A stretch of DNA of 64,000 nucleotides from Kappaphycus alvarezii (GCA_002205965.3 NADL03000689.1:186001-250000); one strand, 5' to 3'. Positions 1 to 12,995 are shown, numbered from the stretch's first letter. Made by a program: numbers and translations. The notes: generated by a model not told the origin, from the letters alone.

Positions 1-266
1 CTGGAATAGACAATTCTTTCGTTGGTTCATACCAACAATGAAAACATGAATAACACAGCCGACCGTCACTTTCTTTCACTGCGTTTGCTTTAAATTGTAC
101 AAAGGGAGGACCCATAACCTCAGCCGCTACAATGGATTGGAATATATCTTTTACAACGCTTTCTCCTCCTTGCTCACCTACCCCGTTCCCCCCTTCCCCA
201 ACACCTACTTCGATTTTTTACCTCAAACGCCACTTGCACTCGTCTGACATTCTTTTTGTTGTCGGT

Positions 267-1292
267 ATGCCTAAAATTTCAGGCCTGACGCTCGATGAGC
301 TGTTAAATATCGAGCAAGAGGCCGAAGCACCCCTACGTTCCCCACACCAACGGAATCTACTGCAGTTCAGCCCGTTTGCTAATGTGGAAGAGAAACGGAA
401 CTCGACTATGGGGCGGTTCTGCCGCGTGAGGACGAAAATATCAGGGTCAAATACGCCTTCTCGTTTCACAGCAATGGGTTCCCACGAGCTTCACCATGGG
501 GGATCTATGGACTCTCAAGATGAAGACCGGAGGTCAAGGGATGAGAGTTTGGGACTAGGAATGAGTGATTGGATGGGGGAAGGGAGCGGAATGGAGGGGG
601 AAGGAAGCCGAACAGAAGGGGAAGGACTCGGGGTAAACCAAGAGAATGAAGGGGGAGGGGGAGGTTTTGGGAGCGGGTTTGGGAGAAGGAAGATTTTTTG
701 GAGAAGGCGGGTGAGGGAAAAGGAAGTGGGCGAAAAGGGAGTGGGCGAAAATGGAAGATTCGAGATGGATGCGGGGCGGAAACGAGCGTTGAAGCTCTCT
801 TTACTGGGTGGAAGGGGAAAAGAGAATGAAGGTGAGGGAGTGAAAGCAGAGGTTGAGGGAGGAGGAGAGCACATTTTAAATGATGGAAAGGAAAGGGAAG
901 AGATGGGGAGGAAGGAAGGGCATGCAGAAGTTGTAAGAGTAAGACGGGTAGAGAGGAAGGGATGGGGGAGTGATGGGTTGCATATGCTTGAGAAATCTGG
1001 GGCGAGAGAGAGCTTTTGTAGTGGATTGGAAGGTTTTGGAGCGGGGGATTGGGGGGGAAAGGGAAAGGTGAAGAGAAGCGGAGAGAGTGGGGAGAATGAG
1101 GAGGTTGAGGGAGAGGCGAGGTCGATAGCAGGTTTTTGGAAAAAGGTAGGGGGGAAAGGGATTGGGGGTAAAAGTGGGCTGAAGATGTCGATGTCAATGC
1201 ATGATATCATTGGACGTGAAGGAGAAGATGAGGACGTGGGTAAGTTGGGGCTATTTGATGGGGTGTGGAGGCTAGGTAGAAAGAGAGGTTAG
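267..1292 (+). CDS. Hypothetical low-complexity G/E/R-rich protein
   Basis: Open frame that could begin at an ATG at 132, but the ATG at 267 (MPKISGLTLDELLNIEQEAE) starts the only part with normal composition; from there the product is 341 aa. Residues 1 to about 90 are mixed in composition and include a short acidic helix-like stretch (LTLDELLNIEQEAE). The rest is dominated by Gly, Glu, Arg and Lys with short GEG/EGE runs and is probably disordered. No domain, signal peptide or membrane segment is visible. The coding strand is strongly purine-biased from about 490 to 1290, which keeps several frames open, including two long minus-strand frames, so frame openness alone is weak evidence. It could be a basic nuclear protein, but I do not recognise it. 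Confidence 0.35.
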   Translation: MPKISGLTLDELLNIEQEAEAPLRSPHQRNLLQFSPFANVEEKRNSTMGRFCRVRTKISGSNTPSRFTAMGSHELHHGGSMDSQDEDRRSRDESLGLGMSDWMGEGSGMEGEGSRTEGEGLGVNQENEGGGGGFGSGFGRRKIFWRRRVREKEVGEKGVGENGRFEMDAGRKRALKLSLLGGRGKENEGEGVKAEVEGGGEHILNDGKEREEMGRKEGHAEVVRVRRVERKGWGSDGLHMLEKSGARESFCSGLEGFGAGDWGGKGKVKRSGESGENEEVEGEARSIAGFWKKVGGKGIGGKSGLKMSMSMHDIIGREGEDEDVGKLGLFDGVWRLGRKRG

Positions 1293-2858
1293 ATGTTGAG
1301 TGGATGCAGCGGTACGTATCGTAGTACTGTATTGTGACCGCCAGCAGATGATAGTACTATCGAACTAAAACATCAGTCTCGGCGGGCTTGGAAATGTTTA
1401 GTTGAGTTGACGGAGTTGCTTTGGCGAGCAAGATGCCTGTAAACCAACCCGCAGGCTGCAATGTCGACCAAGGCAAACGCAGTCGACTGAATGCGAATTG
1501 CCCACGTTACGGCCTATTTTGCAGCCGAGATGACACGGCAACGAGGCTGAGTCCTCTTTTGCCCGATGCAGATGTTACTAAGATTGCTCGAAGCAGATTT
1601 GACCCAACTTGCAGGAGTGATGAGATCTCTTATTTCATTGTTTCGGGGAAGAGGGGCTACCCTATGGACCCCGTCTGGAGACCAGGTGGTAGGGTATGTC
1701 GACAAATTTCGGTAGTTCACCACGACCGCAGCGTACCGTACTGTAGATGTCATTACTGTATCGCCGTTTAAACCGGCCGTCGTTACTAAGCGAACAAGCA
1801 GCGGGACGCACTGCCGCTTTGGCATATAGAAACAAGATCCAGGACCTTCAGTGCCAGCTCCCCCGGCGCATAGTCCCACCCTTTGACGACCCCTCTCGCT
1901 GCTCGCTGCCCGGACTTTTACTTCCAGTCTGTTGCTCTCGATTCTCTCGGTACGGTATCCCCGGCTACCGGCTTATTTCTGGAGAACTACGTACCGCGGA
2001 TTACAACCAGACACCACACCTCAGGTGGCATTACTCGCATAAGAATTAATCAGCGCCTCAGCTGTGTTTCGGGGTCTTCGGTGGCTATGGCCACTGTATC
2101 GTGCGCCCCACTGCACGCGACTGACGTGGATCATCCAGATATTAACTGAGTAGAAGGTCAGTCAGTCTACACTCCAGTTTGTGAATGAGTAAACAGCATC
2201 AGCAGAGGCACGTATCTTGAGACCCCGGAATTTCGAGAGGGTGCTCTTACAGCGACGGTCGGATGTAAAGTTGCTGTGGTAATGAATAGCCTGGAGACTG
2301 GCTGCCCCGATCTGCCCGTATGTATCGATGGCGATGGGTATTCGGTCAATGCACTCAGCATGACACGGAAAAGCTTGGTAATCTCATTCCCGCCGCTCAG
2401 CCCGGCGCATTGGTGAGATACCCCCACCTGCTTGGTTTCGACAGGGCGCAGAGTAGCGACTGCCAATGGTCGAGTCAAGTCAGGTGCGGTGGGCGCGAAG
2501 AGACTGCCGTCGATGATGAGGTAAAGGGCGCAATGCTCGGCTAGGCTCTTGTGGTTGTTAGCGGCGAAGACCTGCTCCAGAAGCACGGTGAGAGAAATGG
2601 AGAAACTGTTAAAGTACTTCAATTAGTATCTGGACGCTGGATGATCGAGTCAGTTCGCGATATAGGATACATGATACTGTATGTTTGCGGTGAGCAGCCC
2701 TCGGCTGGGTAAGACTTTGGCCCAAAGACCCTACCCTGTAGTAGGTTCTCCCGGAAATGCATTTCGCGTCCCACGAAACGAGATTTTTCATGGTATCTGT
2801 AATGCTTGCGAGTGTCCCTTATTTTTCCTGTCCTTCCTTTTGGCCAAGCGGAACCAGT
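1293..2858. other. Stretch without a recognisable gene
   Basis: Several ORFs of 80-150 codons exist on both strands (for example 1421-1771 plus and 2167-2622 minus), but they overlap one another, have no recognisable motifs, and are as expected by chance in GC-balanced DNA. No RNA gene or repeat was seen. It ends at the left LTR of the first gypsy element. Confidence 0.4.
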
Positions 2859-3175
2859 TGATGGCAGTGGCTGGAAAGTGATTTTTATGCGTTTTTAGTT
2901 ACTATCTATGATGACTTTTTAGGGTAACGTACTGTACTTTCTATCTTTTTACCTACTAGTTTTAATCATTTTTTAGGGCCGAGTACAGTAGTGTACAGTA
3001 AGTACACTACTGTACGGACAAATCTTAGCCACAGCCGCTCGGGTGTCTGCTGTATAGGTGGCACCCGAGTCGGTTGCGCAACTCTTGGAGGAGGCAGCGT
3101 CACCTAACGACCCTCCCTTCACCTAAAAGCCTATCTCTACTGTCTTCTTCCCAACAATCCCCTTTTCTCCCCCTA
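2859..3175 (+). repeat. Left LTR of the first gypsy element
   Basis: Direct match to 8443-8769, differing by scattered substitutions and a roughly 10-bp length difference in a GTACACTACT-type repeat. It contains the palindromic GTACAGTA motifs that are common between genes in this window. The right edge is uncertain by about 3 bp. Confidence 0.85.
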
Positions 3176-3179
3176 TCAT

Positions 3180-6100
3180 GGTACTCTTGCGCAGGGCCGA
3201 CACTCCCAGCGCCAGCGCGGTCGTGTTTGACGGCACGAGCGACGTACGAAAATTCTTCTTTTTCTTTGAGAATGTCGCGATGGCATCCAAACCCGACGAG
3301 GAGAAAGCTCTTACCCTCCTCGCACACCTAGATGGCGCAGCGTTCGACTTCTATTACGATACGTTTGCGTCAAATGGTGAGCTCGTCCCTGAAGCGAAAA
3401 ACTACGCCGATGTTAAACAGAAGTTCCTCGACCATTTCGCGAAGGATGAAGACCCGGAGGACGTCATATGCCAAGCTCTAGAAGTTGGGCTTGATCTTTA
3501 AGACATTCTTGGTTCTTTGAGGGAAATCGAACGCCTCTACGAGAAGGCGGGGTCGACAACATCGCCAGGTTCGGACTCCTTCGCACCGCCGCCTGTCGAC
3601 TCAAGGAATTTCAGCAGTTCTTGGCCTTTAGGGGACCCAAGGATTATCCGGGAATCGTCAAGGCGCTGAAGGACTTTCACTCCAATCGTGTGGCGTTTGC
3701 TGGTCCTTCTAGCCGCACCGCTGAAGTTCCGCCGGCAAGGTTGCTGGTCCGCCCGGATTCGAGGTCTAGGAACATCGATGACAAGGTGGATGCTCTAGCC
3801 GAAGACCTCTCGAAGTTGACTCTTTTCCTGAAGAAGTCTAAGGGAGATGACGGGGCTGGACCATCGTCAGCCGCTAAGAAAAATAATAAGGTCCGCCAAT
3901 GCTCTTACTGCAACGAGCTTGGCCATAACGCAATGAATTGCGAGAAGAACCCGCATCGTAACACCCGATGTTCTCTTTGAGGAAAGATGGGTCACCCAGA
4001 TGCTACGTGCTGGTCCGGTGGAAAAAGAGCAGCGATTCGAGAAGAAGCCCCCGCCGAGGAGAAAGAAGACGGGGAAGGAAGTGACCAAGTGAACGTCCTC
4101 CGAGAAGACTCGTCCGAAACCGACTCCTCACAAAACGAAGGAGTGAATGTCGCGAAAAGAAACGCCGACGGTGAGACACTACCCAAACAGCCCCGTCAGG
4201 ACAATCATGGAGGCATTCCGATCTCTCGCCTCGTAACTGGCCCCCACGTTCGCGTTATGCAGCCGGGCCCAGCCCTACCCCCGGAAGAGTTTCGAGTCAT
4301 TAGCCGTAAGAAGAAGGCGAAGAAATCGAGCTGCGGGAAGAAGAATTCTAATAAGCTGCAAGAATACGTAGGGAAGTACGACGTTGTTTCCGAGCTCGCA
4401 AACGCAAATTGCGGTTTGACATTCGGTCAGCTTCTCCGTGGAGATGCTGGAGGAGCTACCAAATTCATGCGTCGTTTGCTGGGAAAACAGTCAATTTCAC
4501 GTGTCGCAGTCGTTTCGAATTCGGGCCCTCGTTTATTACGGTTGGTTCAACTCAAAGTTTACGGTACCGAGGTCTGGGCTCTACTAGACTCCGGAGCCGT
4601 ACCGGACGTCATGTCAGCTGATGTGTCTAGATATCTTTACCTCTCACCGAACTACACGTCTAAAAGGATAACTGTTGCGAACGGTGACAGATATTCCTGT
4701 GCAGGTTCACTGGTCAAGGTCCCGACGACCTTTGGGGACCAAGCCGTGAAACTAGACTTCCTTGTCATCGAGAAGTCTCCCTTCGACCTAATAATAGGCC
4801 TCCCTACGCTCACAGATATGCGTGCGAATATGGATTTCGGGGCACAGAGCGTCCGTTTAAGCATTGGTTCCGAAGAAGTTGTGCTCCCGCTCGAGCCTGA
4901 TACTAAGTCTACCGAGAAGAAACTGGTCGAGGGCGAAGAGATAGGGACTCCCAGTGAAGATTTTACTTCTGATTCGAACGCCGGTCCGGAGTCCTTGGAC
5001 TCTTCGGAAGAAGAGCTGGTCCTAGCCATCCGCGAGGACAGTTTCACCGGATCGAGCGAAGGTCCCATAGGTGAAGAATGCACCACCGACTAAGAAGAGA
5101 AGAAGGAGGAAATGCGGGATGCTCTGAGAGCTCGACTGGCTCATTTGGAAGAAGGAACTCAAAGCGAGATAAATGGTTTGCTTCGCGACACGGGAATCGT
5201 AGCCTGGACTATAGACGAGCTGCGTCCTGCGGCCGTGCCGACGAAGCATTCATTCGAGATGAAGGACCCTACCTGATCTATCGCAGGGCTCGCCGAATGT
5301 CGCCTCGACACAACGAAATCGCCCGTCGAGAAATCGACAACATGTTAGATGCTGGGATCATCACCCCAGCGTCGTCCGCGTGGTCGTTCTCAGTGGTTAC
5401 CGTGACGAAAAAGGACGGTAGGCCTCGTTTCTGTGTGGATTATCGCACTCTGAACCGCAAGATGAAGGCGGATCGTTGGCCTCTACCTAAGATAGAAGAG
5501 ATCTTCGACGACCTAAAGGGTAGCTCCATATTCACCACCCTTGATTTGTTTGCGGGGTACTGGCAAATCCGCATGGCAGAAGATTGTAAGGAGATGACTA
5601 CATTCGTCAGTATTTTTGGTACCTTCAAGATCGAGGTGATGCCATTTGGTCTAATGAACGCGCCGTCCACATTTCAGCGCATGATGGAATAAGTACTGAA
5701 GGACATTCCCTTCGCCCGTGTCTATCTTGATGATGTCGTGATATTCTACGACTCTATGGAGGAGCATACTGATCACTTGTCTGTCGTTTTCAAGGCAGTC
5801 GGGGACGCAGGACTTAAACTTAAGATTAAGAAATGTGCGTTTGCTATGCCAAGCGTAAAGCTGCTTGGTCACTTCGTAGACAAGTGCGGAGTCCGCGTCG
5901 ACGACGAGAAGATTGATGCCATCAAAACGGCCCCTGTTCCTACCAACTCAACGGAGTTTTGTAGCTTTATTGACCTCGCCGGTTATTATCGTCGCTTCAT
6001 CAAGGACTTCGCAGGAATATCCTCTGCCCTTCACGCAGCAACTTCGGGTAATAGGAATTCGAATGGACCGAGGAGATGACTGCCGCCTTCGAAAACCTGA

Positions 6101-7700
6101 AAGAGAAGCTTACACCTTGACCGGTGCTAGCCTTTCCGGACTTCGAATCCCCCTTCATCGTGGAAACGGACGCTTCTAATGTCGCCTTTGGGGCATTCCT
6201 GGCCCAGAAAAAAGAAGATTGCAAGATTCATCCCGTGCAGTACGCAAGCCGGACGATGAACTTTGCAAAGCGTAACTATTCCGCTTGCGAGAGGGAGGAC
6301 CTCGCCGTTATTTTCGCTTTAAGGAAATTCAGGGTGTATCTGTTATCGACGGAGCCCTTCAAGCTCATTACAGACCATCAAGCCCTTCGTTATGCTTTCA
6401 AGAAAGGTTGGCGCGATGGATGGACTTCCTTGCGGAGTATGAATTCGAAGGCGAATACAGGCCAGGTGCGGGAAACGGAGCAGCTGATTTCCTCTCGCGT
6501 GTGGAACCTGCAGGGCCGTCCCCTGCCTCCGGATCTGATGAAGGAGACTTAATTGCCGCGCTGGATTCTGCCGCCACCGAAGAGAATCCCCTGATCGAAC
6601 CTTTCCTCCTCGACGTCGCACGTCATCTGCAAGGTTTGAAGATACAAGTTGACGACGAAGAGAAACGTCGTTCGGTCAAGCGTATGGCCAAAAACTTCGT
6701 GATGTGGGAAGTAAAGCTTCTTAGACGAACCAGAAACGGGCTGAAGTCTATACCGGTTATGAAGGACAGGTTCGCGATATTGAAGACCTTTCACGACGAC
6801 ATCGGACATTGGGATAAGGAGACGACGAAGAAATTTGTCATAGACCGTTATTGGTGGCCGCAGATTCACCAAGACATTCACAACTACGTGAAAAGTTTTG
6901 AGGGGTGCCAGAAGACGAGGCCCCTTCCGCCGTACCGTACGACTTTGAATGTCCCATTGATGAATATCTTCGAAACTTATTCGATCGATTTCGCGGGACC
7001 TCTGCCGATGTCAAACGCTGGAAAGAAATATCTGCTTATCGCCGTCGAGCATTTGACAGGTTGGCCAATCGCAGTTGCCACCACAGACTTGTCGGCTGCA
7101 ACCGTCTCCCAGTTCATCGAGAGTGAGGTTATGCACCCCTTTGGTCCCCCGAAGACCATTATCAGCGACAACGCTGGGTGCTTCACCGCTGCCACCGTCG
7201 CTGACTTCATGAAGAAGCATGGAATTAACTGGACAACTGTTCTCGCGTATGCTCCCATGTCTAATGGTAGAGCCGAAAGGATGGTACGAACCCTCAAGAC
7301 AGCCGTGAAGAAGATAGTTGTCGGCCAAGGTATAGATTGGGAAGAGTGTTTGCCCCAGGTTCTGTACGGATACCGTCGTCGTCGCCTTTCTACAGGAGCT
7401 TCTCCGTTCGAACTGATGTTCGGAGTAGTTCCGCGCATGAGTCCATCTGACCCCGTCGCGTTGATGGACTGCGCTTCCGATACACATCGCAAGCTGGAAC
7501 TTCTCGCCTCCTCTGCCCTTCGAGCTCGGCGTCGGGAAGAGCAGGTGCATAGAATGGGTAGTTCAACCTCTACAGAGCCTCGCATGTTCAACGTGGGGGA
7601 TTGGGTTCTAGTGGCACATGGCCAGGCGTTAACTTCGGCCGCCAAGTGGCCTGCCCTCCGTTCTCGCTATTACGGACCTTGACGCGTTTGGAAGGTTGCT
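3180..7700 (+). pseudogene. gag-pol region of the first gypsy element (fossil)
   Basis: Domains in order, with rough positions: a gag core from about 3.2 kb; a CCHC zinc knuckle (CSYCNELGHNAMNC) near 3.9 kb; an aspartic protease with an LLDSGA core near 4.6 kb; reverse transcriptase with FCVDYRTLNR near 5.4 kb and YLDDVV near 5.7 kb; RNase H with a VETDAS core near 6.15 kb; an integrase HHCC zinc region near 6.85 kb and core near 7.0-7.3 kb (SIDFAGP, SDNAGCF, NGRAERM). These are standard Ty3/gypsy signatures. The gag reading frame appears to open at the LTR/primer-binding-site junction, leaving essentially no untranslated leader. The region is no longer a continuous coding unit. Confidence 0.88.
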
Positions 7701-8442
7701 CATCCCCGATACTGGATCATCTCATACGGGGGTCGCCATTCCCGCCGCGCCATCCACGCGAGGAGACTAGTTCCTTTTGTCTTGCGCTCGAGTTACTTGA
7801 AGGCTTAGGAACACTTGATTGAGCCTTGATATCCACTGTTCGTCCCGATCTTTAATGCCCATTATGTCTTTCTCTTTTTTTGTTGAGAAATAAGAGGCCA
7901 CATGGAATCTTAATTTGTCTCTTCGAGCAAAAAAGCCCGACTCTGGACTCTTCTTCACCCTCGCCAAGTGTTATCTTCTCACCCGCACTTTTCATCTGCA
8001 CCAAAGGTTCCCAAACTTGGTTCTACGCACATTTGATCTTCCTCCGATCGCCTTCCCGCTTTCCCTAACCGCGATTTGTTTTGTATGCGCCATCCTACTA
8101 ATCCGCAAGGGATTTTTGGACGACGATACCACCGGATTCCTTCGCCTCTACACGCTCAGTGGATGGGCCAGTCGCGGAGGCTTTGTCTGACCTGGATCGA
8201 CACTGAGCTTCAAGGCGAGGGCGGTGTGCGGGAGAGGATGGAAGCTTCCGATGGTACAAGGCCTCAAAAGTTGATGGCTTGGTGCTTGGTTGCGGGCAAG
8301 AAGGAGGACGAACGCGTTGCGGTCTGAATGAGGAGGGTGCAGGTGTGTTCGAGGGTGTGCAAGGGTCTGCCGACCTCTCCCCTGAGCTGGCCGAGCTCAC
8401 TGTATACTGCACCCGGGTTGCAGTTTGAGGACGGCGTGGTGC

Positions 8443-8769
8443 TGATGGCAGTGGCTGGAAGGTGATTTTTATGCGTTTTTAGTACTATCTATGATGACTT
8501 TTTAGAGTAACGTACTGTACTTTCTATCTTTTTTCCTACTAGTTTTAATCATTTTTTAGGGCCGAGTACAGTAGTGTACAGTAAGTACACTACTAAGTAC
8601 ACTACTGTACGGACAAATCTTAGCCACAGCCGCTCGGGTGTCTGCTATATAGGTAGCACCCGAGTCAGTTGCGCAACTCTTGGAGGAGGCAGCGTCACCT
8701 AACGACCCTCCCTTCACCTAAAAACCTATCTCTTCTGTCTTCTTCCCAACTTCCCCCTTTTCTCCACCA
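8443..8769 (+). repeat. Right LTR of the first gypsy element
   Basis: Second copy of the LTR at 2859-3175. It holds a CTATATAGG box near 8645 that could be the element's own TATA element. The bases just before it are not a clean polypurine tract. Confidence 0.85.
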
Positions 8770-9776
8770 TCAGTCGTCATGTCAAACGCAGTATTCCCAA
8801 TGGATTCCATCCATTAGATTTCATCCATTAGGTATACTGCCAAAAGCAGTGCGTTTGGCCTGCGGTCTCGAGTCGTCTGTGTAATGGAACTTATGGTCAA
8901 CACACAATGTGTTGATATTCGATACGGTTCTTTGATATCCACCACTCACATAGCTCTGAAACACTACTGAGCATATTTTCCAAACACTAAACTCAGCAAG
9001 GCTTTCCCCATGTTAGAACCAACTTCGAGTTTGTATCAAACTTTAATTTGCGAAGCTATAGTATTAGTCGAGTACGGTAACACTGTAGCGCATAGAGAAA
9101 GTCTCTCATGACCGCCGTGATGACGGCGAGCTTTATTTTTTGCCAGCAAATCGCATAAAAACTGCACATTGTATACCATATAAACAGTTAGAAATATTTT
9201 GATTGTACGCCAGATAATAGACGAATCGCTTGTGTAATATTCACAAGTGATTAATTCCTTGAAAAATAATTAATTCTACCATGTGGCATGAGAAAGGAGA
9301 GCTATATAGAAAAGGAAGATTTTAACCCTCGTGAAATGCCGAAAATATATACTTTTTCCTTTGTCCCACCACTGCGGATAATCTGTTTGTACAATTTCAT
9401 TTCACTTACAAATCTATCTGCTTTCCTGCAATTCTCCATTATAAATACTGAACTCAACGCCTCTCCCCATGTAAAATCGGTTGAAATACAATAGTTCTGA
9501 TTGCCATCTATCATTACCGCTAGACATACTGAACAGGAGCTGTGATATAAGATCCAGGAGATGTGAGCGTTCAGTATGTCCGCTAAGACGGCGAGTCATT
9601 ATATCTCCGTGCACAACGTGAACAAGACCACGTTAACTGTCTACAGGAAAAAGCCCGTGCGATCCTGTGCATGAAGATTCCCCATCATCACCACCGCATC
9701 GAGACCATCGTAGCCGAATGCAATCCAGTGCTCGTTCCACAGCGTCTACAGGCAAATCACGTTCGTCCAGAACATC
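8770..9776. other. AT-rich stretch without a recognisable gene
   Basis: Only short ORFs under 70 codons occur here, in AT-rich sequence. The short string ACGGCGAG appears twice (near 9126 and 9588), which may be chance. Nothing else was recognised. Confidence 0.4.
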
Positions 9777-11565
9777 TTAGTAATGTACATAACAATAAGC
9801 TCTAATTAATTCAGAGACACAACTTGAGCACTTCTCCCGATTATGTGAAATGCACAGGGATGTACCGGGACGGACCCCTCCAGAACGAGTTACTCTGATA
9901 AGGGACATTCCCTTCGCGAACCATACAGGAATTTTCTCGGTCTGTGTCCGCGGTTTTTGTCCATCTTCAACCATCACTGTATTTAGTTTCGTAAACTTGG
10001 ACGTATACCATGATGGTGCGGCAATAACCCTTTGCGAGAAACGACGGTGACTCTCCTCTACAGAAGCGATGCACTTGTTTTTCACACAAGATGAAAGCGT
10101 GAGTACTTCATATCCGTATACAAATGCTGAAGAAGATAACTTTATAAATGTGTTTGATAAACTGGAGAAATCTTCATTCTGTGAGCCAGATGATTCAAGT
10201 AACTCTAGTAAGCTCACCTCCAAAAATTCCAGACGCTCAGAATCAAGCATATGTAATAGTTCCCTGCGAAATGTTTGAGATCTGGATGCTCTGGTAGAAT
10301 GTGAGTTTGGCGGATTAGTAATGTCAGCACTTCACTCTGCTTTCTTCACCCCAAAGAAATCACTCAGGTGTATCGTAAAACCTCCAGTTACGAAAAAAGC
10401 TGCATCTGATTTAGCTGCCTGAATTCTCGTCTTATTCAAACCATAAGCCTTCCGTTTTCTATTTTCCGCATTACTTGATTCTTTTCCATGTAGTCTCCGA
10501 ATCGTTTCTTCCATTGCCGAATGCCGACGCCTTGTTGTAAGCTTGTGTAGCCTTTTGTACGATACATGAGCGTACTCGAATAGACCAGCTTCATTGTACT
10601 GCATTCCCCTTAATCGACGCAATTCATCAATGGCACGGTCGAGCATATGCAAAGTTTCCGGCGACGCTCCTCAGTTACATTGAGAACTGTGACACGAAAG
10701 AGGTAAAACGTTAAACGAGAAGGCTTCAGAGAAGTTGCAGACTTGTCACTGTAGAGCTGCAGTACCAAAATGACCAACTGCTCCCCATCTGCGTCCCTTG
10801 TGCACCAACGCACGTTTCTATCACTGTCGGACATAATCGCGTCTCTGACAACCGAAATACATTGCAGACCGAGTTCTGCATTCACCGGATGATTCTGCAT
10901 TGCACTCCTACCGGGACCGAAGAATTTCTGAAGTACTTTCATGTGTAACTTGAGCAATCAGGACATCGACAGTATTTCGGTAATAACACTGGCCCCTGAG
11001 TGCCGAGTTGATAATAGACATGTATATCATACGAAACCAGTTCCCTTTTTGCATCAGTGCAGGATTCTTGTTCGCCATTCTCACCATAGTTAAAGATGTC
11101 CTGTACTCCCTGGAATGCACATTTGAATGCATCCCCAGGGAAATACCTCGATTATAGTTTATGATGGAGTTCTCTTGCTATCATATTACCATATTTGCCG
11201 GGGGCGGCTTGGAGAAGGCATGCAATTTCTCCAAGCACAGAATTTCCGTTCACCTTACTTTGTTCATCCGCTGAAATCTGGGCCCCTGGAGGGACAACAG
11301 ATTCAACACCACCATTTTTTAAAGCCTCATCGAAATCTTAACGTTCTCGTTGCGAAGCAGCACTAAGTTCGTCCAATATCGGAAAGACCGAACGGTCAAT
11401 TGGTAGTTTAGGTGCATCCACTCCCAGTATCACAGGTATTGGCCTTCTCCCAATCGAAGCAGACCCAGTGAAACCGCCTCTGGACTGGGAAAACAAAACT
11501 TCCCAATATGACTTACGATTGCGAGCGGATTCCCCGATGAAAATGGACAACGGAACCTTGGCCAT
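9777..11565 (-). pseudogene. Degenerate element-like ORF block, family unknown
   Basis: Four to five adjacent minus-strand ORFs (about 11565-11338, 11132-10908, 10957-10610, 10652-10332 and 10250-9777) lie head to tail and overlap in different frames, as expected of one long decayed gene. One piece has a Lys/Arg-rich helical stretch (HVSYKRLHKLTTRRRHSAME) reminiscent of the C-terminal part of large cut-and-paste transposases, but no DDE triad or reverse-transcriptase motif was found. It may be an old DNA transposon or a decayed host gene. I cannot assign it. Confidence 0.35.
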
Positions 11566-12995
11566 CGCTGCAATCTCTTACTTCTCGGCTTTTATATGAT
11601 CTGAAGTGAGAGGGGATGAGAGAATTTGCTTCAGCAATAAATGGGGGAGTAGGATCCTCGCAGGATCCCCCTGTTTATCCGGCGAAGAAGCAGTCTAGCT
11701 TCGGGTGGTTGAAGCGGACAGCGTTTCGTTGCAGAAAAGAGAACACCTGGAAGTGATTGCAAGAGAGAGGAAGCCCCACAGCTAAAGTTTCCATATACAG
11801 TGAGATCCTGGCAGCGCTGTCAACAAATTAAGCTATTTCAGTAGAGAAATCAAATGTTTCAACTCTAGGATCCTACTATGTCGTGCGAGACGGTAGATAA
11901 GACAAAAATTATATCATTAAACATTACTGTTTGAAGTGTATTAAGAGTGATAATTCAAACCGACATCACGAGTCAACCCACTTGGAATAAGGATTCATTA
12001 TGAGATGAGTTGAACCCTCAGCGGAGTATTGTTATGGTACCAGAGCTGACCTCACTCTGTTATGCTTTATTTAATATAACTATAAGTTTATTGTGATCTC
12101 CGCTGCAAAAAACCAAAAAACTTCATAGATTGGTTGCGAAATACAACATTGTTATGATCTGTCTGTGTATCTGATTTGCAACGTTGTGCCCAGTCGGGGA
12201 GCGGGTGGCGGTTCAATTTGCATAAATCTACTGTGACCAATCAATCCGTACATATGAGGTCCTACTTTAACGATATCTGTCGTTACTATCGCGATGGCTC
12301 GCAGATAGCAATAAAGATGATGTTAAGAAGGCGGGCTCCCGTTAGCAATTGAATTCAAATCCCGACAGTTTCAGAGAATCTGTTCTATGAAAACGGCAAG
12401 GCTTGAATCACTCCACGATTCGGCACGATTCGAAACCGTTCAGTGATTCAAGCCTGCTGTTCTCAATGCTGAAGTTCAACTGTGATTCCCTGGGTGCAAG
12501 TTCCCCATGTCTTTCCCTTCTCTTTATCAATTTCGCAGTGCCTCAGGTGTTACTTGACTCTCCCGCTGGGGGACAGGTCTGGGACGGGACCGCAGTAACG
12601 AAAATGCCAATTGCCAACTAAGTGTAAACTATTGATGACACCCAGCAGAGTTCGCAGAGGTACGTTATGTTTATTTTTTTTGGTTCGGTCATCCTCGATT
12701 GGAACGCATGTCTAACTTTTGCTTGTGGGAGTTGCCCGAATATCTTATCTGCGATTTTGTCAAACTAGATATCGTAAGAGGGCCGGGGATTTACTATGTT
12801 GCGCGAAAAGTATGGTTTAATTAGTTCAATTAAAGTTCCATAGTAGTAATAGAATGGATCAACTGATGATGTAAACCTACCCCCGGCAGGGGAATGGAAA
12901 GTCCCGTCAAGGGACTCCGACGACTTCCAGGGGAGACCCAGATGTCGTCCAGGAATAGCAAACCCGATCCAGGTTAGCAAATTTTGCTGCTAACC
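11566..12995. other. Intergenic stretch, nothing recognised
   Basis: Mixed AT-rich sequence with no ORF above 75 codons that carries recognisable motifs. No RNA gene was found. Confidence 0.35.

Larger units (their letters stand above)
2859..8769 (+). mobile_element. Ty3/gypsy LTR retrotransposon, broken, young
   Basis: A plus-strand element with direct LTRs of about 320 and 330 bp that both begin TGATGGCAGTGGCTGG. The inside runs gag with a CCHC knuckle, protease, reverse transcriptase, RNase H and integrase, which is the Ty3/gypsy order. The two LTRs are roughly 95% alike by eye, so insertion was fairly recent. The coding region is broken, with about half a dozen lesions. The bases flanking the element, CCAGT on the left and TCAGT on the right, may be an imperfect 5-bp target duplication. 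A tract beginning TGGTACTCTTGCG directly follows the left LTR and is the likely primer-binding site, since it starts with the TGG expected from a tRNA 3' CCA. No clear chromodomain was seen. Confidence 0.9.

Noticed and set aside
505-1210. Two long minus-strand ORFs (230-231 codons) over the first gene
   Set aside because: They are Ser/Pro/Leu-rich shadows of the purine-biased plus strand and overlap each other in two frames.
6977-7645. 222-codon minus-strand ORF over the integrase region of the first gypsy element
   Set aside because: It is the complement of a conserved integrase and has no independent motif.
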